Source of the DNA: Mesorhizobium comanense
GTDB lineage: Bacteria > Pseudomonadota > Alphaproteobacteria > Rhizobiales > Rhizobiaceae
Length of the DNA stretch: 64,000 nt
Direction: 5' to 3'
Assembly: GCF_005503535.1 (NCBI RefSeq)
Contig: NZ_SCNN01000014.1
Coordinates: 62,001 to 126,000, forward strand
The notes below the pieces were generated by a model. That model searched no databases and was not told the origin of the DNA. It was given only the letters and a program-made list of their open reading frames with translations. Below are positions 42,608 through 51,492 of this stretch, one piece after another. The translations under genes were made by a program, and so were the position numbers. Position 1 is the stretch's first letter, and each line of letters begins with the position of its first letter.

Positions 42608-43798
42608 ATGGCCGGTTTCACCCATCTTTTCATTCCCGGACCGACCAACATCCCCGAACAGGTCCGGCAGGCCATGAACCTGCCGATGGAGGATATGCGC
42701 GCCGCATCCTTCCCCGATCTCACCTTGCCGCTGTTCGAGGACATCAAACGCGTCTTCAAGAACGAGACCGGCCGCGTCTTCATCTATCCGTCGTCCGGCA
42801 CCGGAGCCTGGGAGGCGGCGATGACCAACGTGCTCAGCCCCGGCGACCGGGTGCTGATGTCGCGTTTCGGCCAGTTCTCTCACCTGTGGGTCGACATGGC
42901 CGAGCGGCTTGGCCTCGAGGTCGACGTCATCGACTGCGAATGGGGCACCGGCGTGCCGCTCGAGCTCTACGCCGAGCGGCTGAAGGCCGACAAGGCGCAC
43001 CGCATCAAGGCAATCTTCTGCACGCAGAACGAGACCGCGACCGGCGTGACCAGCGATGTCGCCGGCTGCCGCGCCGCGCTCGATGAGGCGAACCATCCGG
43101 CGCTGCTTTTCGTCGACGGCGTCTCCTCGATCGGCTCGATCGACTTCCGCCAGGAGGAATGGGGCGTCGACTGCGCCGTCAGCGGTTCGCAGAAGGGTCT
43201 CATGCTGCCTGCCGGCCTCGGCTTCCTCTCGGTCAGCAAGAAGGCGCTTGTTGCTTCGAGGACATCGACACACCGGCGCTGCTTCTTCTCCTTCGAGGAC
43301 ATGATCCGCGCCAACGACGCGGGCCATTTCCCCTACACGCCGGCGACGCAGCTGCTGCGCGGCCTGCGCGCCTCGCTCGACCTGATCGCGGAGGAAGGGT
43401 TGGAGAATATCTTCGCCCGCCACCATCGCCTCGCCGAAGGCGTGCGCAAGGCGGTCGACGCCTGGGGCCTGAAGCTCTGTGCCAAGGCGCCGAAATGGCA
43501 TTCCGATACGGTGAGCGCGATCCTGGTGCCCGACGGCATCGACAGCGGCGACGTCGTCAAGCGAGCCTACCGCACCTACCAGACCTCGCTCGGCGGCGGC
43601 CTCAACAAGGTGTTCGGCAAAGTCTTCCGCATCGGCCATCTCGGCTGGCTGAACGAGGTGATGGTGCTGTCGTCGCTGTCGGCGGCGGAATTGGCGTTGC
43701 TCGATTGCGGCGTGCGGCTGGCGCCCGGCTCCGGCGTCGGCGCCGCCATCCAGCATTTTCGCGCTTCGGCCACGGTGCCGGTCGCCGAAGCCGCCTGA
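42608..43798 (+). CDS. sgaA: Serine-glyoxylate aminotransferase
   Basis: A 396-residue class V PLP aminotransferase with HLFIPGPTNIPEQVRQAM at the start, SSGTGAWEAAMTNVLSPGD near residue 62, FVDGVSSIGSIDF near 168 and PLP lysine Lys196 in SGSQKGLMLP. It converts serine plus glyoxylate to hydroxypyruvate plus glycine, a step of the serine cycle and photorespiration-type pathways. First gene of sgaA-mcl-mtkA-mtkB; AGGAGGAG stands about nine bases before the ATG. Confidence 0.93.
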   Translation: MAGFTHLFIPGPTNIPEQVRQAMNLPMEDMRAASFPDLTLPLFEDIKRVFKNETGRVFIYPSSGTGAWEAAMTNVLSPGDRVLMSRFGQFSHLWVDMAERLGLEVDVIDCEWGTGVPLELYAERLKADKAHRIKAIFCTQNETATGVTSDVAGCRAALDEANHPALLFVDGVSSIGSIDFRQEEWGVDCAVSGSQKGLMLPAGLGFLSVSKKALVASRTSTHRRCFFSFEDMIRANDAGHFPYTPATQLLRGLRASLDLIAEEGLENIFARHHRLAEGVRKAVDAWGLKLCAKAPKWHSDTVSAILVPDGIDSGDVVKRAYRTYQTSLGGGLNKVFGKVFRIGHLGWLNEVMVLSSLSAAELALLDCGVRLAPGSGVGAAIQHFRASATVPVAEAA

Positions 43799-43809
43799 GG
43801 GAACCGACG

Positions 43810-44772
43810 ATGAGCCACACCATCAACCACCTCAAGAAATTGAGACTCCAGCGCAGCGAACTGGCGGTTCCCGGCTCAAGCCCGGAGATGATCGACAAGG
43901 CCGCCAGCAGCGCCGCCGATTTCGTCTTCCTCGACATCGAGGACGCGGTCGCGCCACCCGACAAGGAACGCGCCCGCAAGAACATCATCCAGGCCCTCAA
44001 CGACATCGACTGGCGCGCCAGGGGCAAGACCGTGTCGGTGCGCATCAACGGGCTGGACACCCACTACATGTACCGCGACGTCGTCGACGTCATGGAACAG
44101 GCCGGCGACCGGCTGGACACGATCCTGGTGCCGAAGGTCGGCGTGCCCGCCGATCTCTATATGGTCGAGGCCATGGTCAACCAGATCGAGATGGCGAAGG
44201 GTTTCAAGACCCGCGTCGGGCTGGAGGCCCTGATCGAAACCGCGCTCGGCATGGCCAATGTCGAGGCCATCGCCGCCACGCCGGGACGGCTGGAAGCCAT
44301 GCATTTCGGTGTCGCCGACTATGCCGCGAGCTGCAAGGCGCGCACCGTCAACATTGGCGGCCTTAACCCCGACTATCCCGGCGACCAGTGGCATTTCGCG
44401 CTGTCGCGCATGACGGTCGCCTGCCGGGCCTACGGCCTGCGGGCCATAGACGGGCCGTTTGGGGATTTCTCCGATCCCGAGGGCTATATCGCCGGCGCCA
44501 GGCGCGCCGCGGCCCTCGGCATCGAGGGCAAATGGGCGATCCATCCCTCGCAGATCGCCTTGGCCAACGACGTCTTCTCCCCGCCGGAGAAGGAGGTCAC
44601 GCGGGCCAGACGCATTCTGGAGGTGCTGAGAGAGGCAGAAGCGCAGGGCAAGGGCGCGGCAGCACTCGACGGCAAGATGATCGACGCGGCGTCCGAACGC
44701 ATGGCCCGCAACGTGCTGGTGGTCAACGAGGCCATCGAGCGCGCCGGCCAGCCCCAAATCGCCGCGCAGTAG
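43810..44772 (+). CDS. mcl: L-malyl-CoA lyase (CitE-like CoA ester lyase)
   Basis: A 320-residue TIM-barrel lyase with RSELAVPGSSPEMIDKA, FVFLDIEDAVAP, the ligand residues in VGLEALIETALGMANVEAIA and the KWAIHPSQI segment. It cleaves malyl-CoA to acetyl-CoA and glyoxylate. The start at 43810 lies 11 bases after sgaA with GAGGGAA upstream; the longer open frame upstream is inside sgaA. It supplies glyoxylate for SgaA next door. Confidence 0.92.
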   Translation: MSHTINHLKKLRLQRSELAVPGSSPEMIDKAASSAADFVFLDIEDAVAPPDKERARKNIIQALNDIDWRARGKTVSVRINGLDTHYMYRDVVDVMEQAGDRLDTILVPKVGVPADLYMVEAMVNQIEMAKGFKTRVGLEALIETALGMANVEAIAATPGRLEAMHFGVADYAASCKARTVNIGGLNPDYPGDQWHFALSRMTVACRAYGLRAIDGPFGDFSDPEGYIAGARRAAALGIEGKWAIHPSQIALANDVFSPPEKEVTRARRILEVLREAEAQGKGAAALDGKMIDAASERMARNVLVVNEAIERAGQPQIAAQ

Positions 44773-44791
44773 AAAATACCGGGAGGACAAG

Positions 44792-45976
44792 ATGGACATT
44801 CACGAATATCAGGCCAAGGAACTGCTCGCCCGCCACGGCGTGCATGTGCCGCGCGGCGGCCTGGCTTACAGCCCGGAACAGGCAACCTACCGGGCGCGCG
44901 AGATCGGCGGCGGCAGATGGGTGCTGAAGGCGCAGGTTCATTCCGGCGCGCGCGGCAAGGCCGGTGGCATCAAGCTGTGCGCCAATGACGAGGAGATCTC
45001 CAGCGCCGCCGAGGCGATGCTCGGTCGCAAGCTGGTTACCCAGCAGACGGGCCCGCGCGGCAAGCTGATCTCGCGCCTCTATCTGGAGGAAGCCGTCGAC
45101 ATCGCGCAGGAACTCTATCTCGGCTTCGTTCTCGACCGTAAGGAGGAGCGCGTGATGATCGTCGCCTCGGCAGCCGGCGGCATGGAGATCGAGGAGATCG
45201 CCGAGACGGCGCCGGATTCGATCATCCGCGCCACCGTCGATCCCGGCGTCGGCATGCAGCGCTTCCAGGCGCGCGAGATCGCCTTCGGGCTCGGGCTGGA
45301 GGACAGCCTGATCGGCAAGGCGACCGAAACCATCTTCAGCTGCTACCAGGTGTTCCGCGACTACGATGCCTCAATGCTGGAGATCAATCCGCTGGTGGTG
45401 ACGCGCGACGGCAGCCTCGTCGCCCTCGATGCAAAGATGTCGTTCGACGAAAACGCGCTGTTCCGGCGGCCCGAAATCTCGGAACTGCGCGACAAGAGCC
45501 AGGAAGACCCGCGCGAAACCTTCGCCAGCGACCGTGGCCTCTCCTATGTCGGGCTGGATGGCAGCATCGGTTGCATCATCAACGGCGCGGGGCTCGCCAT
45601 GGCGACCATGGACATGATCAAGATCGCCGGCGGCGAACCGGCCAACTTCCTCGACATTGGTGGCGGCGCCTCGCCCGAACGCGTTGCGAAATCGTTTCGC
45701 GCCGTGCTCGGCGACAAGAATGTCGAGACCATCCTGGTCAACATCTTTGCCGGCATCAATCGCTGCGACTGGGTCGCCGAGGGTGTCATCAAGGCGATCC
45801 GCGAGGTCGGCGTCGAAGTCCCCCTGGTGGTGCGGCTCTCCGGCACGCGGGCCGAGGAAGGCCGCCGCATCCTTGCCGATTCAGGCGAGGCGGTGATCGT
45901 CGCCGACACGTTGGCCGAAGCCGCCGAAAAGGCCGTCGCCGCATGGCGCTCGGCCAGGAACAAAAAAGCAGCCTGA
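44792..45976 (+). CDS. mtkA: Malate-CoA ligase subunit beta
   Basis: A 394-residue ATP-grasp protein of the SucC type (MDIHEYQAKELLARHGV at the start; KAQVHSGARGKAGGIKL; nucleotide loop NIFAGINRCDWVAEG near residue 315). It resembles succinyl-CoA synthetase beta, but its position between malyl-CoA lyase and mtkB indicates malate-CoA ligase (malate thiokinase), which makes malyl-CoA from malate, CoA and ATP. GGGAGGA precedes the ATG. Confidence 0.9.
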   Translation: MDIHEYQAKELLARHGVHVPRGGLAYSPEQATYRAREIGGGRWVLKAQVHSGARGKAGGIKLCANDEEISSAAEAMLGRKLVTQQTGPRGKLISRLYLEEAVDIAQELYLGFVLDRKEERVMIVASAAGGMEIEEIAETAPDSIIRATVDPGVGMQRFQAREIAFGLGLEDSLIGKATETIFSCYQVFRDYDASMLEINPLVVTRDGSLVALDAKMSFDENALFRRPEISELRDKSQEDPRETFASDRGLSYVGLDGSIGCIINGAGLAMATMDMIKIAGGEPANFLDIGGGASPERVAKSFRAVLGDKNVETILVNIFAGINRCDWVAEGVIKAIREVGVEVPLVVRLSGTRAEEGRRILADSGEAVIVADTLAEAAEKAVAAWRSARNKKAA

Positions 45977-45989
45977 GGGAGGTCGAGAA

Positions 45990-46889
45990 ATGGCAATCCT
46001 GCTCAACCGCAGCACGCGCGTCATCGTGCAAGGGTTCACCGGCAAGATCGGCAGCTTCCATGCCGAGGATATGAAGCGCTACGGCACCAAGCTGGTCGGC
46101 GGCGTCACCCCCGGCAAGGGTGGCCAGACGCATCTCGGCCTGCCGGTCTTCAACACCGTCAAGGGCGCGGTGCGCGAAACCCGCGCGGAGGCGAGCATCG
46201 TCTTCGTGCCGCCGCCCTTCGCCGCCGATTCGATCATGGAGGCAGCGGACGCCGGCATAAAGCTCTGCGTCTGCATCACCGACGGCATCCCCTCGCAGGA
46301 CATGATGCAGGTCAAGCGCTACATGCGCCGCTACCGCTTCGAGGACCGCATGCGGCTGGTTGGCCCCAACTGCGCGGGCATCATCACGCCGGGACAGGCG
46401 CTGATGGGCATCATGCCGGGAAGCATCTACCTGCCCGGCCGCGTCGGCATCGTCGGACGGTCCGGCACGCTGGGCTACGAGGCGGCCTCGCAGATGAAGG
46501 CGCTCGGCATCGGCGTCTCGACCAGCGTCGGCATCGGCGGCGATCCGATCAACGGCTCTTCGTTCAAGGACATATTGAAGCTCTTCGAGCACGACGACGA
46601 AACCGACGCCGTGGTGATGATCGGCGAGATCGGTGGCCCGCAGGAAGCGGAAGCCGCGATCTGGGCGCGCGACAATATGCGCAAGCCCCTGATCGCCTAT
46701 ATCGCCGGCCTCTCCGCCCCCAAAGGCCGCCGCATGGGCCACGCCGGTGCCATCATCTCAGCCTTCGGCGAGTCGGCCCAGGAAAAGGTCGAGATCCTCA
46801 AGGAAGCCGGCGTCGTCATCGTACCGACGCCGTCGTCGTTTGGCGAGGTCGTGGCGGATACGCTGACGCGTGTGAAGAAGGCCGCGTGA
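45990..46889 (+). CDS. mtkB: Malate-CoA ligase subunit alpha
   Basis: A 299-residue SucD-type protein with a CoA-binding N-terminus (VIVQGFTGKIGSFHAEDM) and the phosphohistidine in MGHAGAIIS (about residue 251). It pairs with MtkA to form malyl-CoA. GGGAGG stands upstream of the ATG. Last gene of the serine-cycle operon; hprA, glyA and ppc, needed for a full cycle, are not in the window. Confidence 0.9.
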   Translation: MAILLNRSTRVIVQGFTGKIGSFHAEDMKRYGTKLVGGVTPGKGGQTHLGLPVFNTVKGAVRETRAEASIVFVPPPFAADSIMEAADAGIKLCVCITDGIPSQDMMQVKRYMRRYRFEDRMRLVGPNCAGIITPGQALMGIMPGSIYLPGRVGIVGRSGTLGYEAASQMKALGIGVSTSVGIGGDPINGSSFKDILKLFEHDDETDAVVMIGEIGGPQEAEAAIWARDNMRKPLIAYIAGLSAPKGRRMGHAGAIISAFGESAQEKVEILKEAGVVIVPTPSSFGEVVADTLTRVKKAA

Positions 46890-46906
46890 CCGCGTTGACC
46901 GATGCG

Positions 46907-46937
46907 ACTGGAGGCAGGTCTGTCGGCCGCCTCCAGT
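46907..46937. terminator. Hairpin terminator between mtkB and the convergent FAD-GcvT gene
   Basis: A nine-base perfect stem (actggaggc / gcctccagt) with a 13-base loop in the 53-base convergent gap. The plus-strand side is followed by only a short T-rich tail (TCT), so it is a weak intrinsic terminator for mtkB. It may serve both directions. Confidence 0.6.
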
Positions 46938-46942
46938 TCTCC

Positions 46943-49381
46943 TCACATGCGCCCGCGATCGCCCTTGGGATCATAGGGTGAATCCGGTACCACCTTGGCC
47001 GGACGCCGCTCGCCGAGGATGGAAACCTCCAGCTCGATGCCGGGGGTTCCAAGGTCCGGCGGAAGCAGCGCGAGCGCAATGTCGCGGCCGAGCGTATAGG
47101 AATAACCCGCCGAGGTGACGCGGCCGACCAGCCTTTCCCCGTGGTAAACACCCTCATGGGCAAAGGCGCTGGCGCCTTCCGTATCGATGATCAGCGTGGC
47201 GATCCTGTGCGTGGCGACATGCTTCTGCTTCACGGCCAGGGCGGCGCGCCCGATGAAATCGCCCTTGTCGAGCCTGATGAAGCGGTCGAGACCGCTTTCC
47301 CAGGCGGAGAGTTCCGGGTTCATGTCGCGGTACATGGCCCGATAGGACTTATCGAGGCGCAGCGATTCCAGCGCCTGCAGGCCAACCAGCCTCAGTCCAT
47401 GCACCTGTCCTGACGCCAGCAGCGCATCAAGCAAATGCCGCTGATAGCAAAGCGGGTGATAGAGCTCCCAGCCGAGTTCGCCCGAATAGTTGACGCGCAT
47501 GATCCGCACGTCACTGGCAAGGCCGACCGTACCCGATCGCACGGCGAACCGAGGGAAAGCCTCGTTGGACAGATCGATCTCGGTCAGCGGCTGCAAGAGG
47601 TCACGGGCCTTTGGGCCGACCACGGTGAAGCAGCCGCGATCATTGGTGACATTGGTGAGGTCCACGCTGCCGTCACGCGGCAGCAACCGGCTGAGGTCAT
47701 CGAAATTCCAGCGCTCGGCGCGTGGCGTCGAGATCAGGTAGAAGAGGTCGTCGCGCAACCGCGCCACCACGTATTCGGCCTGCACCCCACCGGCCGGCGT
47801 CAGGTGATGGGCAAGCGTGACGCCACCGGGGCGCGGCAAGCGGTTGGCGAGGATCCCGTCGAGCCAGCGTTCAGCGCCCGGCCCGCGCACCTCGAACTTG
47901 GTCATCGGTGTCATTTCGACCAGACCGACGGCCTGGCGGACAGCCTGGACCTCCTCGCCGACATACGCGCCCTTGGCGGTCCAGCGCCAACTGTAGACGT
48001 TTCTCGCCTCGACACCGGAGGGTGCGAACCAACTGGGCATCTCCCAGCCGTTCAGAACATCCCACACCGCCCCAAGCTGGCTCAGGCGCTCGTAGGAAGG
48101 AGCCGTCTTCTGCGGCCGCGCCGCCGGCATGTCCTGTCCGGGAAAATGCTGGGCGGCATGCGTGCCCCAGGCTTCCCTCACCTTTTCCCGGGTCCAGTTC
48201 TTGTTGGCATGGTCGCCGAAGCGTCGCGGATCCAGTTCCGTCGTGTCTATGCTGTTGCCGCCCTCGACAATCCGCTCGGAAAGATAATGGCCGATCGCCC
48301 CGCCCCACAGGATGCCGCCCGGCACGCCTTCGGCAAGCCAGACATTGTCGAGGCCCCAGGCCTGCCCCATCAGCGGCAGCTCGTCGGCCGTCATCTGGAA
48401 CGGACCGCGCACATTGCGCTTGATGCCGGCCCGCCCGAGTGCGGGCACCAGTTCGCTCGCCCGCTCCCAGTTCCACGAAACGGCGTCGAAATCCTCGTCG
48501 AGAAGGTCGGCGCCGAACCATTCCGGCACCCCGTTCTCGGCGAACAGCTTGAGCTGTTCGGTGCGTTCGTAGGGGCCGAACATCAGCCCGTCGCCCTCCT
48601 CGCGCAGATAGCCCTCGTACCCCTCGTCGCGCAGGATCGGCATTTCCGGAAGGCCTAGCCGTTTGCGCTCGACAATTTCGGGCACCGCCTCGGTGATCCA
48701 GTACTGATGCACGATCGGGATGGCGGGAATGTCGAGGCCCAGCATCGCGCCGGTCTGTCGCGCATAATTGCCCGTAGCCAGGATGACGTGCTCGCAGACG
48801 AAGTCGCCGCGCGAACTCCTCACCTTCCACTCGCCCCCACGCATGCGCTCGAAGCCGGTCACCTCGGTGCCCAGATGGATTTTCGCGCCAAGGTCGCGCG
48901 CGCCCTTGGCCATGGCCTGGGTCACATCGGCCGGCGCGATATGGCCGTCATCAGGATGATAGAGCGCGCCAAGCATGCCGCTGTTGTTGAGTAGCGGCCA
49001 GATTTCGCGGGCCTCCGACGGAGAAACGATCCTCGCCCGCACGCCCTGAACGTCGGCGACATCCATATAGCTGCGGTACTCGTCGAGCCGGTCGCGCGTA
49101 TTGGCGATGCGCAGCTGGCCGCATTTGTGCCAGCCGACCTTCTGGCCTGTCTCTGCCTCGAGGCCCTCGTAGATCTCGATCGACTTGGCGATCATGCGGC
49201 CGACGCTGAGGCTGCGCGCATAGGACGGGATGAGACCTGCGGCATGCCATGTCGAACCGGCCGTGAGCTGCGTCCGCTCCAGCAGGGCGATGTCGCTCCA
49301 GCCGCGCTTGGCCAGCCCATAGAGAATGCCGGCGCCAACGCAACCGCCGCCGACGACGATCGCACGCATGGGAGTGAGCAT
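46943..49381 (-). CDS. FAD-dependent oxidoreductase fused to GcvT domain, dimethylglycine/sarcosine dehydrogenase-like (paralogue 3)
   Basis: About 812 residues with the same plan as the genes at 14593 and 19119: FAD motif RAIVVGGGCVGAGILYGLA, STWHAAG with His46 as candidate covalent FAD ligand, and a C-terminal GcvT domain (NYSGELGWELYH, LQALESLRLDKSYRAMY). The ATG at 49381 is preferred because GGAAGGA lies at proper distance; an ATG six bases upstream is too close. It is separate from the other operon, convergent with the serine-cycle genes, and is the third such paralogue in 35 kb. The substrate is not known. Confidence 0.87.
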   Translation of the reverse strand: MLTPMRAIVVGGGCVGAGILYGLAKRGWSDIALLERTQLTAGSTWHAAGLIPSYARSLSVGRMIAKSIEIYEGLEAETGQKVGWHKCGQLRIANTRDRLDEYRSYMDVADVQGVRARIVSPSEAREIWPLLNNSGMLGALYHPDDGHIAPADVTQAMAKGARDLGAKIHLGTEVTGFERMRGGEWKVRSSRGDFVCEHVILATGNYARQTGAMLGLDIPAIPIVHQYWITEAVPEIVERKRLGLPEMPILRDEGYEGYLREEGDGLMFGPYERTEQLKLFAENGVPEWFGADLLDEDFDAVSWNWERASELVPALGRAGIKRNVRGPFQMTADELPLMGQAWGLDNVWLAEGVPGGILWGGAIGHYLSERIVEGGNSIDTTELDPRRFGDHANKNWTREKVREAWGTHAAQHFPGQDMPAARPQKTAPSYERLSQLGAVWDVLNGWEMPSWFAPSGVEARNVYSWRWTAKGAYVGEEVQAVRQAVGLVEMTPMTKFEVRGPGAERWLDGILANRLPRPGGVTLAHHLTPAGGVQAEYVVARLRDDLFYLISTPRAERWNFDDLSRLLPRDGSVDLTNVTNDRGCFTVVGPKARDLLQPLTEIDLSNEAFPRFAVRSGTVGLASDVRIMRVNYSGELGWELYHPLCYQRHLLDALLASGQVHGLRLVGLQALESLRLDKSYRAMYRDMNPELSAWESGLDRFIRLDKGDFIGRAALAVKQKHVATHRIATLIIDTEGASAFAHEGVYHGERLVGRVTSAGYSYTLGRDIALALLPPDLGTPGIELEVSILGERRPAKVVPDSPYDPKGDRGRM

Positions 49382-49697
49382 ATGCATGTCCTTCCGAGGG
49401 TCCTGACGACCCTACAAACGCATACGCGCTGCCGGACGGCAATTGCCTAAATCCGCCATCGGAAGGCGGTCGCGAAATTCCGCTACCCGGAGCCAGCTGG
49501 ACTGCGGTTCTTGCCGTCAACACGGCGGCTTGGCTCGCTAAGTCGCCAAGGAAGGCTGAGGTCGGATTGAAAACTTTGGCGTGGTCGACGAGGCTCGCGA
49601 CATCGCTCCAAATGGCGGAAATCCGGGACCGATATGTCCGATGCGCTGCGCCGGCATGGCCTTGTAGGTCAATAGGTTACGACACGGGTCCACGACT

Positions 49698-49823
49698 TCA
49701 TGCGCAGCCCTGCGGAGTATTCTCGCAAGAGACTGGTTGGCCAGATGACGGTCCGGCCTGGGCCGTCACCACGGATAGCCGATCTTTTTTTGCCAGCGCC
49801 GGCCGTTGGTAAGCCTTTTTCAT
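49698..49823 (-). CDS. Small RiPP-precursor-like peptide (lasso-type leader)
   Basis: A 41-residue peptide. ATG at 49823 with AGGAG at good spacing (CAGGAGATGTGATG), TGA at 49698-49700. The N-terminus MKKAYQRPALAKKDRLSVVT has the YxxPxL element recognised by RiPP recognition elements and ends in a Leu-Ser-x-Val-Thr-Ala stretch like that of lasso-peptide leaders. The remaining 20 residues are Gly/Pro/Ser/Gln-rich with two cysteines. A classical lasso core (small first residue, Asp/Glu at 7-9) is not evident after the Thr, so the final product class is unclear. No cyclase, protease or RRE gene lies nearby. It is in a gene-poor gap beside recombinase debris. Confidence 0.6.
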   Translation of the reverse strand: MKKAYQRPALAKKDRLSVVTAQAGPSSGQPVSCENTPQGCA

Positions 49824-50004
49824 CACATCTCCTGTTAGCCAAGAAAGCTGCCTTCCGGCACGTTACTTGTCAAGCAGACGCTAAAGAGGCCTGCGCTTCG
49901 GCGGCGGGCGAACATGGCTGGGCCGTACGTGAGCAGGGACAGCATGTCGGCGATATTCAAGCGCCGGTGCGAAGATGCCGCCCAGGCCACCTGTCTGCTC
50001 ACGG

Positions 50005-50150
50005 GTAAGCAAGGGCTTGGCCAAACTCGGGTGCAGCCAGTTTGAGATCGTTGCGATTCTCGGTCATTCAGAGACGAAGACGAGCGAGGTTCATACCCAG
50101 CACGTCGAGCACTGGAGTTGGCGCGCGCAGCCGTTGAGCGAGTGGTCGTG
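50005..50150 (+). pseudogene. Tyrosine recombinase (phage integrase) C-terminal fragment
   Basis: In one frame GLAKLGCSQFEIVAILGHSETKTSEVHT (starting 50014) matches the C-terminal box of tyrosine recombinases, including the LGH motif. Downstream, ELARAAVERV continues in another frame, so a frameshift lies near 50108. The catalytic tyrosine is not found: the position is His (VHTQHVE instead of VYTKHVE). Nothing of the N-terminal or core domain was seen. This is the remnant of a lost mobile element. Confidence 0.65.
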
Positions 50151-50637
50151 TCCCGCGCTGAGGTTGACGTGGGACACATGGAGATGGAAGCGATTGAAAA
50201 TACTTGCTATTATGGCGCCAAACCAGGGCATGATGCCGAAAAGTGTGAAGCGGTTTTCAGACGACATCATGCTATACGTTGCGCATCTACCGATCGCCCG
50301 CCGGGATCGCGCTCGCCTATCGCGCCGGCCGGCCCTCAGGGGACGCAAAGATGCCGGCGGCGACTCTGCCTCAGGATACAGCAAGATACCGAGACCTGAC
50401 GCCGGTCCAGTTCTGCACGGTGTTGGGCCCACCGGCTTGCCGGCCTGTCTTCACGCGGGGGCGATGAAACGCTCCTAGGTTTGAAGGCTTCGCCGTTCCA
50501 GAAACGCGCACGCACGGAGCCAAGATCGGGCCAAGATTGCGCAACAAAACTTAACATCACTTCACGCATGCAGCCGCTTTCACCTGAAATAGTCCGGGCA
50601 TCAGGGGCTCTTACTGCCTCACTGCTCTGGAGCATGC
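50151..50637. other. Gene-poor remnant region, no intact gene seen
   Basis: Between the recombinase fragment and the MipA/OmpV gene. Frames are open in places but show no recognisable domain or good start, and the composition differs from the neighbouring coding DNA. Together with 49382-49697 it makes up a decayed accessory island. A candidate Shine-Dalgarno sequence (GGAG) at the right end belongs to the next gene. Confidence 0.5.
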
Positions 50638-51492
50638 ATGTTCAAGGTGGTTTCTGGACTCTTCGCCGGCCGGGCCTCTCTCGCCGCGGTGGCAATCCTG
50701 CTTTCAACGCATTCGCAGATCGCGCTGGCCGCGGACGCCATTGCTGTCGACACCGAGGATCCGACAGCGTCGCCCGATCCCTCGCGTTTCGGGCGCTTCG
50801 AACAGAAATTGGCCGGCTGGCATGTCGTCCTTGGCGGTGGCGCCATCATCGTCCCCAAATACGAGGGCAGCAACGAGTTCAAGGTCCTGCCGGTGCCGTT
50901 CATATCGGCAACATTCCGCGACACGGTAAGAATAGATCCGACGGGCGCCAACATCGCCCTCTATGAACAAGGGCCGTTTGAACTCAGTGCGCGGCTTGGC
51001 TACGACATGGGCCGCAAGGAAGACGATTCCGACCATCTGCGCGGCCTGGGGGATGTCGACATGGGCGCGGTGGTCGGCGCCAGGGCGGCGGTGAAGTTCG
51101 GCCCGGCCAAAATCTACGCGCAACTGGACAAGACCATCGGCGGCAGCGACGGCATGGAGGGCACGCTTGGCATCGAGGTGACCCGGCCTCTGTCCCCGTC
51201 ATTGATTGTCGGCGCCGGCGCATCGGTCGTCTTCGCCGACGAGAAATACATGCAGGCCTATTTCGGCGTCACGCCGGAACAATCGGCTCGCTCGGGGTTG
51301 GCACGGTATGATGCCGGCGCCGGGTTAAAGCGCGCCGATTTTTCGATTTCCGCCACATATATGCTCGATCGGAACTGGATGATGCGCGGCCAGGCGGGGG
51401 TCGGCATTCTTGTGGGGGACGCTGCCGACAGCCCCGTGGTTGTCGACAAGATCCAGCCCTCGGGGATGCTTCTCGTCGGATATCGGTTCTAA
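50638..51492 (+). CDS. MipA/OmpV-family outer membrane protein
   Basis: A 284-residue beta-barrel protein. Residues 1-32 are a signal peptide (ending SQIALAADA). The mature protein has VVLGGGAIIVPKYEGSNEFKVLPVPFISATF, the MipA/OmpV start, and ends with an aromatic residue (GMLLVGYRF) as outer-membrane barrels do. Family members act as outer-membrane pores or scaffolds for peptidoglycan enzymes. It is first in an operon with a two-component system: its TAA overlaps the next ATG (TAATG). Confidence 0.87.
   Translation: MFKVVSGLFAGRASLAAVAILLSTHSQIALAADAIAVDTEDPTASPDPSRFGRFEQKLAGWHVVLGGGAIIVPKYEGSNEFKVLPVPFISATFRDTVRIDPTGANIALYEQGPFELSARLGYDMGRKEDDSDHLRGLGDVDMGAVVGARAAVKFGPAKIYAQLDKTIGGSDGMEGTLGIEVTRPLSPSLIVGAGASVVFADEKYMQAYFGVTPEQSARSGLARYDAGAGLKRADFSISATYMLDRNWMMRGQAGVGILVGDAADSPVVVDKIQPSGMLLVGYRF

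Noticed and set aside
49567..49812. 81-codon plus-strand ORF opposite the RiPP-like gene
   Set aside because: No domain and no good ribosome site; the minus-strand ORF has a strong site and a recognisable leader.
49835..50179. Minus-strand ORF of 114 codons in the gene-poor gap
   Set aside because: Ser/Arg-rich antisense-type composition; the opposite strand carries recombinase similarity.
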